Below are positions 23,489 to 33,578 of a stretch of DNA of 64,000 nt, one piece after another. The notes beneath the pieces were generated by a model. It had not been told where the DNA came from, did not search any database, and saw only the letters and a list, made by a program, of their open reading frames with translations. Each line of letters begins with the position of its first letter. Position 1 is the first letter of the stretch. The stretch comes from Cloeon dipterum (lineage: Eukaryota > Arthropoda > Insecta > Ephemeroptera > Baetidae). The stretch is from assembly GCF_949628265.1 (NCBI RefSeq), contig NC_088786.1, forward strand, positions 38,399,681 to 38,463,680. The letters run 5' to 3'. Both the position numbers and the translations under genes were made by a program.

Positions 23489-26485
23489 ATGGTAAAGATT
23501 AATTTTTAAAACTCGCGGGGAAGTTCCTTTCCTTTATTTCTCACTGCTAATAATTTTGAGGCGTATTTTTGTACGAATAATATAGCAGCCGCGGGCTTCG
23601 ATTTCAAAATTGGCTAGAGCAGGAAAGGCCAAACAATCGAAAAAGTTGAAATACTGAGCTTCTTGCTAAAAATACCTAATATTTTTTTCTTACAGGTGCC
23701 ACCCAGCCTAGTGGACCTGGCTATCACAACTGTGTATGACTACCTCGATTATTATGACGAGGACTTACTTAAGACCTGTATTGGTAAGCAAAGCAATATC
23801 TAAAGATAAAATAAAATAAATTTCAAAATGATATTGCTCTTGAAGATTGTCTTTAACGAAGTTTCTGAGCACACCAATCGATTCTTGAGGCTCGAATTGG
23901 GGAAAGTGGATATTTTTCCGCCTAAAAAGTGCAGCGCGACCTGCGAACTTTTTCCCGCCAAAAGAATATGAACAAAAACTGCGCATGCGTCAGAGCTCCC
24001 ACATAGTCAACCACTGGCTGCTAGCAACTGACGTGGCACGTTTCCTCGGCCACACACACCAGCTCTTACACATGCGCAGTTCTTGTTTATATTGTTTTTT
24101 TTGTTTTGCTCGCTTTATCCCTGTTCTCTCGGACCGGGAAGGGCGCTTACTGCACTAGCATGAATGCTGAAACCCTGGTCCCAATAACACCGCGAACGGA
24201 TTGAATGGGCGCACCTGGACGCACAGGGACCCAGTTCAATGAAGGGCCACTTGCCTCCGCATCCGCAACCCGAGGACTGCATTTAAACGCTAGACATTCG
24301 TCCCTTGATGCTGGAAAGGTGCAAAGCAGCAAGTAGCGAGTTGGCCTAGATTCATGCAGCAGGCAGCCGGGCGGTCACCCACCCACCTACTGACTGCCCT
24401 CAATGTTGCTTAACTTCGGTGATCTAACGAGAAACGGTTTGTCCAACATGCTATGCCCTACACTAAGGTTTGGCGGGATAAAAGTTCTTAAACGTCACCC
24501 TAGAAAATATTATACACTGTACCTCATTCGGCTCTGAAGAATCGATTAGTGTGCCCAGAAACTTCGTCACAAACGGGGTCCTTTAAAATATTAATGATAT
24601 ATATATATATATATATATATGTTAAACTGTATCACAATGATGAAATTGAACAACAAATTAATTTAAAGGACCTGTGGACCAGAAGATGCTCGAAGAAGTG
24701 CTTGGAAAGGCGAAGGACCATTATTCAAAATGCTATCACCGTGAACAAAATGAAAAAAAGCACAATGACAAAATATGGGCAATTCTGCCTTGCTTGATCA
24801 AGTCGAAATTTCGTACAGAACTTGACTTCAACTATTTGACGTACACGGGCTGCAATTGCTCTACCTGGCCCAACTCTCGCTTTCAAGAGGTAAAATGCAT
24901 TTTAAAATCTTAATTCCATTTTATTTAATATTTATGATTAATTTTTCAGTTCATCAGGTGTTTAGGGACAAACACTCCGAACCTGATGGAATTAAAAATT
25001 GGTGGTCCCATCAAATTTAAACATTCACTCGAAGAACGCGAATTGGCTTCGATTGTTCAGCTCAAGAATTTGACCATCCTTGAGATAATTCGAGTTCGTG
25101 CCCCTTTGTCAGGAATTTTGGACATCTCCCGTCGATGCAAAAAATTAAAGAAAATCACAGCAGACACTGTCGCAATTGACGAAGTACCTGCTTCAATTCC
25201 TGCCCTCGTCAGGGATGACTTTGTGAACGTCCACGTCGAGGCGAAAAATTTGTGCCATGGGTTGATATTCCTGCACATGGAAACTGCGACGCCAGAATGT
25301 GACCCGTATTTTTCAACTAGGAAGTGTTTCATTCATTTGAATGATTTTCCGAAAAAATATCGACAGTTTACTTGGGTACTACCATTTGCTCGAAAACTAC
25401 AGGGAATACATGTAAGAATTATTTGTTTCCATTTTACTTCAGTAAATTTTATTAAATTAATATTTCAGATTGATTGCGTTTTCCTAGAAAATACTGCAGA
25501 TAAGGTTGATTTCCCGCACCTTCCAGTAATAGAATTCGCAAGGATTGATTGCAATAGTAAATCGGCACGCGCCTTAAGGTGTTTCCTGAAAAGAAACGGA
25601 GAGACTCTTCAGGTGTTGCATCTAAGCGGTATTCGCAGCGAGGAGAACATGACCTTAGGCGAAATCTTCAGCTTCTGCCCAAATCTACAGACCTTGCAAT
25701 TAGATGATTGCAATTTATCTGGGAATGACGCACCTGTTGATGCGATGCAACAACTGAAACGATTTTGGTGGAGAAATTTAAGGTTAGGTCGAATTCATTG
25801 AAAATTATGCATTTTACGCCATCCAAAACTCTTTCTTTTACTCTGGTTGGTAATTTTATGCTTCTAACACGCAAGTGTACATGTTTTTTTTCATTTATTT
25901 TCCGATTTTAATTTTTAAACCTGCATACTTTTTGTGATACAGTCCATGTAATTTAATTTAAAGTCCAACTTTGACGAAGTTAGTGAGCTCACCAGTATAT
26001 TTTCTTGAGAGTCGAAATAAATAGAGGGGATACTTTATGTGACAAAGAAGTCCAGCGCAACGTATTGGTGGGCTCTGAATCAGACACTTCCTTAAAGACA
26101 GTCTTTAACAAAAAAATAATAAACAGGAAGAAGGAAGGTTTTATTAATGAAAATTTGATTATATGACTAATTATATTGTTCGATGTTTTGTCTTATTATA
26201 GTTTTAAATCATTGCAGATATTCCCCTGATGTCGTCGCTTTTTCGAGCATTTTGTCAGCGCCTCTTCTTGAAGATCTCTTTATTAACGTGTACGAAATTG
26301 ACTTCAGCGACAACGCTACCGTCATTTCTCGGATTCAAAGTCACAAAATCTTGCAGAATCTCAAGAAGTTAAAAATGGATGATAGGATGAAATTCACTTC
26401 GGAGAGTTCCGAGGGTGACTATTACACTTACATAAAAAGTTTCAATGATTTGAAAAACGCTATTTGTTCAGTAATTCGCGTATAG
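23489..26485 (+). CDS. F-box/LRR-like paralogue C
   Basis: Third local family member. Exons 23489-23491 (ATG only), 23696-23783, 24669-24889, 24950-25411, 25469-25782 and 26218-26485 give 451 aa with no internal stop. Exon 2 encodes VPPSLVDLAITTVYDYLDYY. Exon 3 has three extra codons relative to B (REQNEKKHND). Leucine-rich segments: NTPNLMELKI, QLKNLTILEI, HLPVIEFARIDC, TLQVLHLSGI, CPNLQTLQLDDC. The exon 5 donor is AG|GTTAGG rather than the CG|GT of B and D but keeps phase 2. Intron 2 contains a foldback element that is itself split by a 5S-derived SINE. No disrupting mutation is visible, so the gene looks functional. Its biochemical role is unknown. Confidence 0.75.
23845..24560. mobile_element. 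Foldback element in intron 2 of gene C, split by a SINE
   Basis: Left arm GTTTCTGAGCACACCAATCG at 23860, with CTTTTTCCCGCCAAAAGAAT and ACTGCGCATGCGTCAGAGCT. The right arm resumes after the SINE with TTTGGCGGGATAAAAGTTC and GAATCGATTAGTGTGCCCAG. The SINE sits where TATTGTTTTGGCGGG should be continuous. Confidence 0.8.
24093..24466 (-). mobile_element. 5S-rRNA-derived SINE (SINE3 type)
   Basis: Read on the minus strand, the head matches 5S rRNA over its internal promoter: GATCACCGAAGTTAAGCAAC (A-box region, about 24402-24421) and GGTGGGTGACCGCCCGG (C-box region, about 24368-24384), preceded by GTTTCTCGTTA. A non-5S body of ~250 bp follows, ending in an A-rich tail (plus-strand TTGTTTTTTTTGTTTTG near 24093-24108). 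The 5S 3' half is absent, so this is a pol III-promoted SINE and not a 5S gene. It interrupts the foldback element of intron 2. It does not encode a protein. A partner LINE is not identifiable here. Confidence 0.85.
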
Positions 26486-26529
26486 TCCACGCCAAATGTT
26501 TTGAATATCGATAGTCTGAAAAAACATCG

Positions 26530-27640
26530 ATGGTAAAATATCGTCCGATACAACCAGGAGCGGATTACGGCACCATTTTTACACTCTACAATGCTTGTCT
26601 TATGCCCAGCGTTGCCATTTTCTCTCAAAGTTGCGTTGCCGTGATCCGCCCCAATGTTAAAAATTGATTTTTACTCGACCATGACAAATTGCGTAGCCAT
26701 TTTTAATATATACATAAACAATACATTTATGCCTTTTTACATCACAATTTTAATACCTGTAATTGTTTTTCTTTAACTAATAAAAAATCATTAAAAGAGA
26801 ATTCCGCGAACTTTTTTCCCGCGAAAAAATTTGCGAGTTGCCGAGGAGAGGAGCGGTTGGCGTGTGCCAGCTCTGACGCATGCGCAGTTCTCGGTGAAAT
26901 AAATCACATTTGGACATTTTGGTAAAATATAGATTTTACTAGCGGGGGCCAGATTCGTCCGACGCGCAGAAATGGCGTCCGGTGGTGTATTGTATGAAAA
27001 AACCGTCACGTGAAAATGCGCGAATAGCAATTTTTCGTATTAATTATTGGGACGTATTATTTGCATTATACTTGTGCTAATAATTGTGTTTTTTGGATCG
27101 TAAAAACAAACTCTTGACATTCGCATGGCAATCCAAAGAGAGCTTTTTGTTTTCCACATTCAGACGCCATCTTGGATCTGCGCAGTGCGAACCAATTTTA
27201 TCGCACATCTGGATCCTCCCCCGCTGCATTTTACCTACAATTCCACCCTCAAAAATCGTTTGGTACATATATGTGCTCAGAAACTTCGTCAAAGGAATTT
27301 TAACCCATTAATTGTCGTATCGTTAACCATAAAATCAATTATTCTGCACAATTTTCTTCTAATTTGTTAATTGCGGCACAGAAAAATGCAAAAATGTTTC
27401 CTCTAGCCGAGTTTTTAGTTTAAAAAATTATAGATTTTTTGGCTATTTTAATATATGCGTGAAACCGAAATATTCGACGTCAAAATAGCCGAAATCAGTC
27501 GCCCACAGAGGGGTGCGTATCCAGTGGAATTATGGTGACGCTCCCCACGCCCCCAATGAGCGGTGAGCAGTGTCAAGTGGGCTTGCCTGCCGTGTCAACG
27601 CCACCACATTGCATTCATTCGGTTACGCCCCTTTCTACGG
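26530..27640. repeat. Gene C 3' flank, direct copy of gene D 3' flank
   Basis: Aligns in order with 31570-32715: GCGGATTACGGCACCATTTT, GCCCAGCGTTGCCATTTTCT, AACTAATAAAAAATCATTAA, a short GACGCATGCGCA foldback, TTTTACTAGCGGGGGCCAGA, GTGGTGTATTGTATGAAAAA, then the GCGTATCCARTGGAATTATG MITE (27500-27640). No gene is seen. It marks a ~4.8 kb tandem duplication unit. Confidence 0.8.
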
Positions 27641-27754
27641 TGGCCGATTTTAACTGTTTCGAGGCCGAACATTTCAGTTTCACACACAACACAAAATCGG
27701 AGAAAAAATCTAGTATGAAAAGAAGAAGTCTTGCCTATATTAGTAGCCTCACAT

Positions 27755-28269
27755 AATTTAAATTAATTACCCTGCTCAGATCACATTTAATTACATTAAG
27801 CGGTAATATATTATAATGCTGGTTACATAACAGATTAATTTATTTTGCGCCCTTCTCGCCTACATGCGACCGTAAATACGGGGAAAGAATTCGAGCTACC
27901 TGCTTTTCTTCCTCGCAGCTGGAGAGCCGCTCGGCCGATGGGTCAGTCGCATTGGGGGTGGTCTTTTGTTGTATTCTTGTAAAATCCCAACAAATACTCT
28001 GGAATGCAGGCAGAGAAACGACGTGGGATGATAAGCAGGGTGAGCGTCGCTCAGATAAAGGAGAGGGAAGATTTCATTATTCAACGGGAGAGCGTTTGAG
28101 GCCGGCGGCGGCATTACCACCAGGCAACCTTTTTCACTCGTCATGCGCACAGAAAAAAGCCCCTGGATTCTCCTGTAAAAGCATAATAAGGGAGACTCGC
28201 ATTTGTGATTTCACCCTCGTACGTGTGTGTTCTCTCCTCTCTGCACCGTGCACAGCAAGAGCAACAAAA
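27755..28269 (+). repeat. 5' flank of gene D with Fgop2-tail-derived segment
   Basis: 27755-27850 repeats the inverted Fgop2 3'-end segment (TTAATTACCCTGCTCAGATC, ATTAAGCGGTAAT). 27840-28269 is the shared F-box/LRR 5' flank. Confidence 0.75.
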
Positions 28270-31055
28270 ATGGTAAAGATTAATTTTTAAAACTCGCAGG
28301 GGAGTTCCTTTCCTGTATTTCTCACTGCTAATAATTTTGAGGTGTGTATTTGTACAAATAATAGCAGCCGCGGGCTTCGATTTGAAAATTGGCTAAAGCA
28401 TGAAAGGCCAAATAGTTGAGAAAGTCCAAATTTTCGGTGACTTTCCGTCGGCATTATATCCAATCCAGGGATCATAAATATTAACAAAATTGTCTCCTCA
28501 GTCGGCGCGTTTTTATCTATGTGGCGACCTTTCTCTCTGTTACACCACCAAAAATGTTATGCCTGGCTGATCCCTGTAACTTACGGTCCACGCAGAGCCA
28601 GAGGGAGGGTTGTCCGACGTGCCGACCCTCCGCCACCGTCGCTGATCTCTCTCTATTTAATTTCTCTGTCTGCTGCTGGGCAAAGCCATTCTCAAAAGCC
28701 TCTCCTCAATATTACTAACTCTGCCTTGCTTATTTTTATATTTGCTCTCTCTAATTATGCCTCCAACAATAAAATCACTCTCCTTAAACTGTGATCCACT
28801 GAACTATATTATTCAACATTCAACTCGGCTGATTAATAATGCCAACAATCGGTCATAATTATTATCAACTCGGCTTATATCCACGCTGTGCTTTTGTCGC
28901 TAAAAACCTCTAATTATTTCTTACAGGAGCCACCCAGGCTATTGGACCTGGCTATCAAAGCTCTGTATGACAACATCGATTATTATGACGAGGACTTACT
29001 TAAGACCTGTATTGGTAAGCAAAGCTATTTCCGAAGAAAAAAATAAAACAAATTTCAAAATGTTGCTCTTGAAAACAGTCTTTGACGAAGTTTCTGTGCA
29101 CACCAATCGATTCTTGAGGGTCGAATAGAGGAAAGTAGATATTTTTCCGGCTAAAAAGTGCTGCGCGACCTGCGAACATTTTTCCCGCCAAAAGAATATG
29201 AACAATAACTGCGCATTCGTCAGAGCAGGCACAAGCCAACCGGATGCTGACGTTACACATCTTCTCGGCCTCGACCCTCCAGAATCGATTAGTGTGCTCA
29301 GAAACTAAGTCAAAGAGGGGGTCTTTAAAAAATATATGTTGAACTGCATCATGTAATGATGAAATTAAGCGAAGAATTGATTTAAAGGACCTGTGCGGCA
29401 GATTCGGCAGAAGATGCTCGAAGAAGTGCTTCGAAAGGCGAAGAACCAATTTTCAAATTGCTCTCACCGCGATGAAATTGAAAAAAATCACAATGACAAA
29501 ATATGGGCAATTCTGCCTTGCTTGATCAAGTCGAAATTTTGTACAAAAATTGACATCAGCGTTTCGACGTACATGCGCTGCATTTACTGTACCTGGCCCA
29601 ACTCTCGCTTTCAAGAGGTAAAATGTATTTTTAATTATTAATTCCATTATGTAATATTTATGATTTTTTTCCAGTTCATCAGGTGTTTAGGGGCGAACAC
29701 TCCGAACCTGAAGGAATTAAAAATTCGAGGATCCATCAAATTTGAACATTCACTCGAAGCGCGCGAAGTGGCTTCGATTGTTCAGCTCAAGAATTTGACC
29801 GTTCTTGACATAATTCGAGTTGTTGTCCCTTTGTCAGGAATTTTGGACATCTCCCGTCGATGCAAAAAATTAAAGAAAATCAGAGCGTACACTGTTGCAA
29901 TTGACGAAGTACCTTCAACTCCTGCCATCATCAGGGATGACTTCGTGGACGTCCGCGTCGAGGCGAAAATTTTGCACCGTGGGTTGTTATCCCTGGACAT
30001 GGTATCTGGGGACCCAATTTTTTCAACTGGCAAGAATTTCTTTCATTTGGATCATCAGCTAAAATATATTCGAGAGTTTTCTTTGGCTCAACTGTTTGCT
30101 CAAAAACTACAGAGCATGCGTGTAAGAATTTGTTTCCAATTTACTTCAACTACTAAAATAAACAGTGAATTTTAATAAATTAATATTTCAGATTGATTGC
30201 TTTTTCCTAGAGGATACTGAAGAAATGGTCGAGTTTCCGCACCTTCCATTTATAGAATACGCAAGATTTGTTTGCGATGGTAAATCGACACACGCCTTAA
30301 AGTGTTTCATGAGAAGAAACGGAGAGACTCTACAGGAGTTGCGTCTAAGCGGTATTCGGAGCAAGGAGATGATGACCTTCAGCAAAATCTTCATCTTCTG
30401 CCCTCATCTTCAGTCCTTGGAATTAGTTGATTGCTATTTATCTGGGAATGACGCACCTGTTGATGCGATGCAACAACTGAAACGATTTAAATGGAGCAAT
30501 TTTGGAAACCGGTAAGGAAATTATAGAAAAAAATTCAATTTTTAGAAAAAAGTTTGCTCGTCGTGATGCATATTTTGGTTGAAAAAAAATCCACTTTACC
30601 TTATTCGCGACCCTCAAGAATAGATTGGTGGGCTCTGAATCAGAAACTTCCTTATTGACAATGTTAAAAATAAAAAAATAATAATTAACAGGAAGAGAAA
30701 GGAAGGTTTTATTATGAAAATTTGATTTTTTGACTAATTATATTGTTCGTTGTTTTGTCTTATTATGGTTTTAAATCATTGCAGATGTTCCCATGATGTC
30801 GTCGCTTTTTCGAGCATTTTGTCAGCGCCACTTCTTGAAGATCTCTTTATTGACGTTTACAAAATTGACTTGAGCGACAACGCGACCGTCATTGCTCGGA
30901 TTCAAAGTCGCGAAATCTTGCAGAATCTCAAGTATTCTAGAATAATTGATAGGGTGCAATTCACTTCGGAGAGTTCCAAGGGTGACTATTCCTCTTACGT
31001 AGAAAGTTCCATTGATTTGAAAAAAGCTTTTCGTTCAGTAATTCGGCGCGTATAG
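28270..31055 (+). CDS. F-box/LRR-like paralogue D
   Basis: Fourth family member. Exons 28270-28272 (ATG only), 28927-29014, 29388-29617, 29675-30121, 30192-30511 and 30785-31055 give 452 aa without internal stops. Residue 2 changes from Val to Glu because exon 2 begins GAG (MEPPRLLDLAIKALYDNI). Exon 3 is the longest of the four, with QIRQ added near its start and a KNQFSNCSHRDEIEKNHND stretch. Leucine-rich parts are conserved (NTPNLKELKI, QLKNLTVLDI, CPHLQSLELVDC, SSILSAPLLEDL). Exon 4 is five codons shorter than in C, mostly in the variable TGDP/FSTGKN region. Intron 1 carries a private ~450 bp insertion. The foldback in intron 2 has lost most of its right arm. Function is unknown. Confidence 0.75.
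28430..28890. mobile_element. Unclassified ~450 bp insertion in intron 1 of gene D
   Basis: Missing from the C and A introns. It contains TGTTACACCACCAAAAATG, a CTATTTAATT box and CAACAATAAAATCACT, an order reminiscent of a solo LTR. No clear terminal repeats or target duplication are seen, so this is only a suggestion. Confidence 0.35.
29075..29320. mobile_element. Truncated foldback element in intron 2 of gene D
   Basis: The left arm is intact (GTTTCTGTGCACACCAATCG, TTTTTCCCGCCAAAAGAATA). The right arm is reduced to CTCCAGAATCGATTAGTGTG. The central GCGCATGCG has become GCGCATTCG. Confidence 0.75.
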
Positions 31056-31159
31056 TCTACGCCAAATGTTTTGAAAATCGATAGTATAATTTTCGGTATA
31101 TATTGTCTAAAAAAATATCGATGGTAAAATATCGTCCAATTGACCAGTTGCATAAACCC

Positions 31160-31550
31160 CTAGTGTTCGAAGCCGCCAACAGATGGCGCAACCACAGACT
31201 TTCTTAAAAATTTTTGTTTTAAGCGGTTTTAAGGCACTTCCGCTGCGATTTCAGACTCAATCTAGCTATTTTGCATTTTCTAATTAATTTGCTTTTTTTT
31301 GACGTGCTGAAAACCAAAATCAGTTCAGCCTTTCGCCGTAGAAACGCTGGGAAAGATTTTTTTTATTTCAAAAAATAGTTTTTCACGATTCTACGGCGAT
31401 TGGCTGAACCGATTTTGGTTTTCAGCACGTCAAAAAATAGCAAATTAATTGAAGAATGCACATTAGCTAGATTGAGTCTGAAATCGCAGCGGAAGTGCCT
31501 TAAAATCGAAAGCCTACGGTGGCGCCATCTATTGTCGGCTTCGAACAATT
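31160..31550. mobile_element. Long foldback element after gene D
   Basis: Arms of about 170-190 bp: CCGCCAACAGATGGCGC, GGCACTTCCGCTGCGATTTC, TTTGACGTGCTGAAAACCAA and CCGTAGAA on the left, with TTCTACGG, TTGGTTTTCAGCACGTCAAA, GAAATCGCAGCGGAAGTGCC and GCGCCATCTATTG on the right. Confidence 0.85.
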
Positions 31551-31569
31551 AGGATTTTTGCAACTGGTG

Positions 31570-32715
31570 AATTCAAACCAGGATCGGATTTTACGGCACC
31601 ATTTTTTAGCTCGACCTTGATACACTGTACAATGCTTGCCTTATGCCCAGCGTTGCCATTTTCTCTCAAGGCTACGTTGCCGTGATCCGCCCCAATAATG
31701 TTAAAAATTGATTTTTACTCGACCATGACAAATTGCGTAACCATTTTTAATGTATACATAAACAATACATTTATGCCTTTTTACATCACAATTTTAATAC
31801 CTGTAATTGTTTTTCTTTAACTAATAAAAAATCATTAAAATAGAATTCCGCGAATTTTTTTCCTTCAAAAAAATACGAAAGTATAAATATGCTAGACCTG
31901 CACATGCGCCAGAGCTGGTGTTGCCGAGGAGAGGAGCGGTTGGCGTGTGCCAGCTCTGACGCATGCGCATTTCTCGGTAGAATAAATCACATTTGGACTT
32001 TTTGGTCGGAAAAACATCCGTTTTACCAGCGGGGGCCAGATTCGTGCGACGCGCAGATATGGCATCCGGTGGTGTATTGTATGAAAAAACGGTCACGTGA
32101 AAATGCACGAAAAGCAATTTTTCGTATTAATTATTGGGACGTATTATTTGCATTACTTGTGATACTTGTGTCTTTTGAATCGTAAAAACCAGCTCTTGAC
32201 ACTCGCATGGAAATCCAAAGAGAGATTTTTGTTTCCCACATTCAGACGCAATCTCTCACCTGCGCAGTGCGAACCAATTTTATCGCTCATCTGGATCCTC
32301 CCTTGGTGCAATTTTACCTAATTCGACCCTCAAAAATCGTTTGGTACATATTATGTGCACAGAAACTTCATCAAAGGAATTTTTACCCATTAATCGTTGT
32401 ATCTTTAACCACTAAATCAATTATTCTGCACAATTTTCTTCTAATTTGTTAATGGCGGCACAGGAATGTTTCCTTTGGCCGGGTTTTGGTATATATAAAA
32501 TACTACAGATCTTGGCAGATTTTTTTAAGTGCGTGAATCCGAAATATTCGACGTCAAAACAGCGGACAGCTGATATCGGTCGCAACAGAGGGCGGCGTAT
32601 CCAATGGAATTATGGTGGCGTACCACGCCCTCTATGAGCGGTGAACAGTGTCAAGCGAGCTTTTCTGCCATGTCCGCGCCGCCATATTGCATTCCCCCTC
32701 GGTTACGCCCCTCCT
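31570..32715. repeat. Gene D 3' flank, direct copy of gene C 3' flank
   Basis: Collinear with 26530-27640, including the GCGTATCCAATGGAATTATG MITE at 32580-32715 in the equivalent position. No gene is seen. Confidence 0.8.
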
Positions 32716-33329
32716 TCGGCGGCCGATTTCGGCTGTTTCGACGCCAAACAATTCGGTTTCACGCATACATGAAAAAATCTGCCAAAAAATCAAGTATATT
32801 TAATATAAAAACATCCCTAATCCAAATTCAGTGCTGCCAACCAGTATAAAACGAATAAAAATATTCAAAGAATTATTTGAACAAAAATTCTTTACCCAAT
32901 TTCTGCTTTGATTGCATAGAATCATAGATTCTTTTGAGAATTTCCAGCAAAGAATACGGAACCGCCTTTAAGTCGTGAATGAACAGTGGCGCCATCTCTT
33001 TTTTGAAAGAATTTTTAACGCAAAATGGCTTAAAATCCCAATTTAACGGTGCGAATTTTCAAATGTCATTCAGATAAATTCTCAAGAGGGATATATTTGT
33101 TGTCTTAATTAAACATTAAATCACTTATAGTTAATTCTTATCAAGAATCCCATTCTTTAAACTTCACATTTAAAAGAATTTTTAATAAAAAAAGTTCTTC
33201 AAATAATGCGTATCATTATCTACGCGAGTCACGGTTTATTTGCCTCCAGCAATATGAATCACAATAAAAAAAACTGGCGCCAATTTGCATTGCAAACATT
33301 GACGTGTGTTGTTATTACTATTTGCCGCC

Positions 33330-33578
33330 ACCAGCCAGAGCCGACGGCGCGCGAAATAGGCCTAGGTCGTCTTCGTCTGGCTGGCTGGACGTGCGAGGAG
33401 CGAGCGAGGCGTAGAGCGCGCGCGGGGCGTGACGTCAGAGGTCACGTGGCTCCCCCCTCTGGGGCGCATGCTGCTGCAAAATAGAGCGACGGGAGCGCCT
33501 CTGCTGGTGACGAGATATTGACAAACAAAGTACGTATGGAGTAAGTCAGCCAGCAGCGAGCACAAGAAAAACACGAGA
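33330..33578 (+). promoter_or_regulatory. CpG-rich TMEM131 promoter region
   Basis: GC- and CpG-rich DNA immediately before the start codon, contrasting with AT-rich flanks. Contains GCGTGACGTCAGAGGTCACG at about 33425-33444, that is, a full CRE (TGACGTCA) followed by an E-box (TCACGTGG). 32716-33329 holds repeat-derived border DNA similar to 15240-16290 and no gene. Confidence 0.55.

Noticed and set aside
24147-24332. Short minus-strand frame as a coding gene
   Set aside because: It lies wholly within the SINE body.
24093-24466. A 5S rRNA gene or pseudogene
   Set aside because: Only the 5' half with internal promoter matches. The 3' half is replaced by unrelated sequence with an A-rich end.
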